Assembly: GCA_036393295.1 (NCBI GenBank)
Contig: DASWHF010000071.1
Location: 1 to 6,069 of the forward strand
Source of the DNA: DASWHF01 sp036393295
GTDB taxonomy: Bacteria > Pseudomonadota > Gammaproteobacteria > Acidiferrobacterales > UBA6901
Length of the DNA stretch: 6,069 bases
Direction of reading: 5' to 3'
Below, piece by piece: positions 4,808 through 6,069 of the stretch (position 1 is the first letter of the stretch; each line of letters starts with the position of its first letter). Both the position numbers and the translations under genes were made by a program. The notes beneath the pieces are model-generated. The model was not told the origin of the DNA. It ran no database searches and was given only the letters and a program-made list of their open reading frames with translations.

Positions 4808-5998
4808 ATGCACGCATTTTCGAAAATGGGCCTGAGCGCCCTGCTGGTCCTGTTCGTCGCCGCGCTGCCGGTCCGCCCGGCGCTGGCCGGCAAGCCCGTG
4901 CCGATCTCGCCGCTGGCCACGGACCTCCAGGCGCTGGTCGTCGAGGGCAATGCGCTCAACGCGCAGCTCGGCGGCATCACGCTGACCGCGGACAATCTCT
5001 GCGCCGAGCTGCTGCGCGCCCACCGGGCCGCGACCGCCCTGATCGACGGCATCGCCGCCGTCGACGGCGGCCTGGCCGCGCCGCTGACGCTCGACACCGA
5101 CACGCTCAATGCGCTCGACCAGTTGAGCTATCTCAGCCCGGATCTCGCCAGTCAGGCGGTACGGCTGTCGGTGAGCCTGAACGCGCTCGCGGCGACCACG
5201 CCGATGGTCGTGATCAACGACGGCCTGATCACCATGCTGCAGCTGTCCGATGACATCGGCACCATGGCCGACCGCATCCTGGAGATGGCCGACAAGATCC
5301 TGGTGATGGCCGACAACATCGGCCTGATGGCGGATCGCATTCTGGTCACGCAACAGATCCAGAACCAGAACATCGCGCTCACCCAGGCATCGATCCTGAC
5401 CACGCAGCAGAATGCGCTGACCCTGGTCCGGGTCACCGACACCGCGGCGTTCAACGCCGACCTGCAGACCCTGGTCGCCGACGGCAACCTGCTGGCGGTG
5501 CGCATGGCGGCGGTGGCGCTGAGCCCCTGGACCCTGGCGAGCGAGCTGGACCGCATCGCCGCCGACGTCGCCCTGTATGCGGCGCGCGTGAAGGCGCTCC
5601 AGACCACGGTCGACGCCACGACCGCGACCAATACGCTGTACATCAACCGCGACTCGCTGCTGGCGCTCGGCGATCTGAGCCTGATGACGACCGCGCTCGG
5701 CACGGCGCTCCAGGGCTACGCGATCGCCGTCAACGGCCTCGCGCCCCTCACCACGAAACGGACCCTGGACGACGCGCTCGGCAGCATGCTGAACCTGTCG
5801 TCCGACATCGGCCTCATGTCCGGGAGCATTCTGGAAATGGCCGACCAGATCCTCGCCATGGCCGACAACATCGGCCTGGAGGCCGACCAGATCCTGCTCA
5901 CCCAGCAGCTGCAGAACACCAACATCGCCGCCACCCAGGGGTCGATCCTGGCGGCGCAGCAGGTGGTGATAGCCTTGTTCGCGAGCTATCAACTCTGA
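4808..5998 (+). CDS. Exported internally duplicated MAD-heptad protein (paralogue B), function unknown
   Basis: The 396-residue protein has a clean signal peptide (hydrophobic core LSALLVLFVAALPV, AxA-type cleavage at ALA-G, residues 25-28). It shares the two-repeat plan of paralogue A with the same 184-residue period. Heptad blocks are at 150-177 (IGTMADR, ILEMADK, ILVMADN, IGLMADR) and 334-361. Each is followed by ILxTQQxQNxNIAxTQxSIL. Cys65, in ADNLCAEL, is the only cysteine and matches Cys67 of A. Over the 65-residue core, the first repeats of A and B are identical at 54 positions, while the two repeats within A share 35. Both second repeats keep MSGxIxEM. This fits internal duplication first and gene duplication later. 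The mature protein appears soluble, helical and periplasmic or secreted, with no lipobox and no further membrane segment. No named family was recognised. It is probably co-transcribed with A; a REP-like hairpin lies about 50 bp beyond its stop. Confidence 0.87.
   Translation: MHAFSKMGLSALLVLFVAALPVRPALAGKPVPISPLATDLQALVVEGNALNAQLGGITLTADNLCAELLRAHRAATALIDGIAAVDGGLAAPLTLDTDTLNALDQLSYLSPDLASQAVRLSVSLNALAATTPMVVINDGLITMLQLSDDIGTMADRILEMADKILVMADNIGLMADRILVTQQIQNQNIALTQASILTTQQNALTLVRVTDTAAFNADLQTLVADGNLLAVRMAAVALSPWTLASELDRIAADVALYAARVKALQTTVDATTATNTLYINRDSLLALGDLSLMTTALGTALQGYAIAVNGLAPLTTKRTLDDALGSMLNLSSDIGLMSGSILEMADQILAMADNIGLEADQILLTQQLQNTNIAATQGSILAAQQVVIALFASYQL
5255..5338 (+). repeat. 21-bp tandem repeats, array B1
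   Basis: Four 21-bp units start at 5255, 5276, 5297 and 5318, exactly 1228 bp after those of array A1. The third unit and its flanks are part of a 31-bp stretch identical to 4064-4094 in paralogue A. Confidence 0.85.
5807..5890 (+). repeat. 21-bp tandem repeats, array B2
   Basis: Four 21-bp units encode IGLMSGS, ILEMADQ, ILAMADN and IGLEADQ, exactly 552 bp after array B1. One core Met is replaced by Glu in the fourth heptad. Confidence 0.8.
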
Positions 5999-6046
5999 TT
6001 TTGCGACGGAATTCATTTAGAGCACCTAACAAAATGAGAAACGGGT

Positions 6047-6067
6047 GTAGGGTGCGTCCCACGCACC
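6047..6067 (+). repeat. REP-like palindrome with GTAG head
   Basis: GTAG (6047-6050) is followed by GGTGCGT (6051-6057), a CCC loop and ACGCACC (6061-6067), a perfect 7-bp stem. A GTAG/GTRG tetranucleotide 5' of a GC-rich hairpin is the hallmark of REP elements mobilised by RAYT transposases. It lies about 50 bp after the last gene and has no T-run, so any termination role would be secondary. The window edge may cut a larger REP cluster. Confidence 0.6.
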
Positions 6068-6069
6068 GC

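Noticed and set aside
4027..5890. CRISPR-like array because of regularly spaced repeats
   Set aside because: The 21-bp units are contiguous, in frame, without spacers, and encode heptads in exported proteins.
4748..6016. Long minus-strand ORF (422 codons) opposite paralogue B
   Set aside because: Same reasoning; its likeness to the antisense ORF of paralogue A only mirrors the sense-strand duplication.
6051..6067. Rho-independent terminator for the paralogue operon
   Set aside because: The stem lacks a following T-run within the window, and the GTAG head fits a REP element better.

Overview
This window looks like a chromosomal accessory region of a GC-rich Pseudomonadota species. A beta- or gammaproteobacterium is likeliest, but this is inference from codon usage, the repeat family, the Shine-Dalgarno sites and the gene families; no marker gene fixes the taxon. 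It holds five confident protein genes in two blocks of opposite orientation, plus non-coding repeats. No tRNA, rRNA or CRISPR array was seen.

Left block (about 50-3326). Two copies of a 103-bp element, at 50-152 and 3224-3326, lie in direct orientation and enclose three minus-strand genes. Read in transcription order these are a RhuM/Fic fusion gene (2024-3049), abiEi (1114-1911) and abiEii (197-1117). The last two form an AbiE toxin-antitoxin/abortive-infection operon with an ATGA start-stop overlap. A perfect 12-bp inverted repeat just upstream of abiEi overlaps a candidate promoter and is the likely AbiEi operator. The AbiE nucleotidyltransferase motifs and the Fic motif HPFTDGNKR are both intact, so this looks like a functional stress/defence cassette bracketed by non-autonomous repeats. 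The bracketing elements resemble the GGGGTCGGAGTGA-type repeats that I recall near REP-associated (RAYT) transposases.

Right block (about 3327-6069). A long GC-rich leader with a candidate extended -10 promoter precedes two plus-strand genes of unknown function (3574-4770 and 4808-5998), 37 bp apart. They are tandem paralogues of 398 and 396 residues, each with a signal peptide. Each is internally duplicated with the same 184-residue period. Every half ends in four heptads of the type I-x-x-M-A-D-x followed by a Thr/Gln/Asn-rich helix. Each mature protein has a single cysteine, at the matching place in its first half. They look like secreted or periplasmic helical, coiled-coil-forming partners that I cannot assign to a named family, and they are the best candidate here for an undescribed system. 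A REP-like hairpin with a GTAG tetranucleotide closes the window.

The two blocks are transcribed divergently from the 3050-3573 intergenic region, which also contains the second bracketing repeat. I see no functional link between them beyond adjacency.
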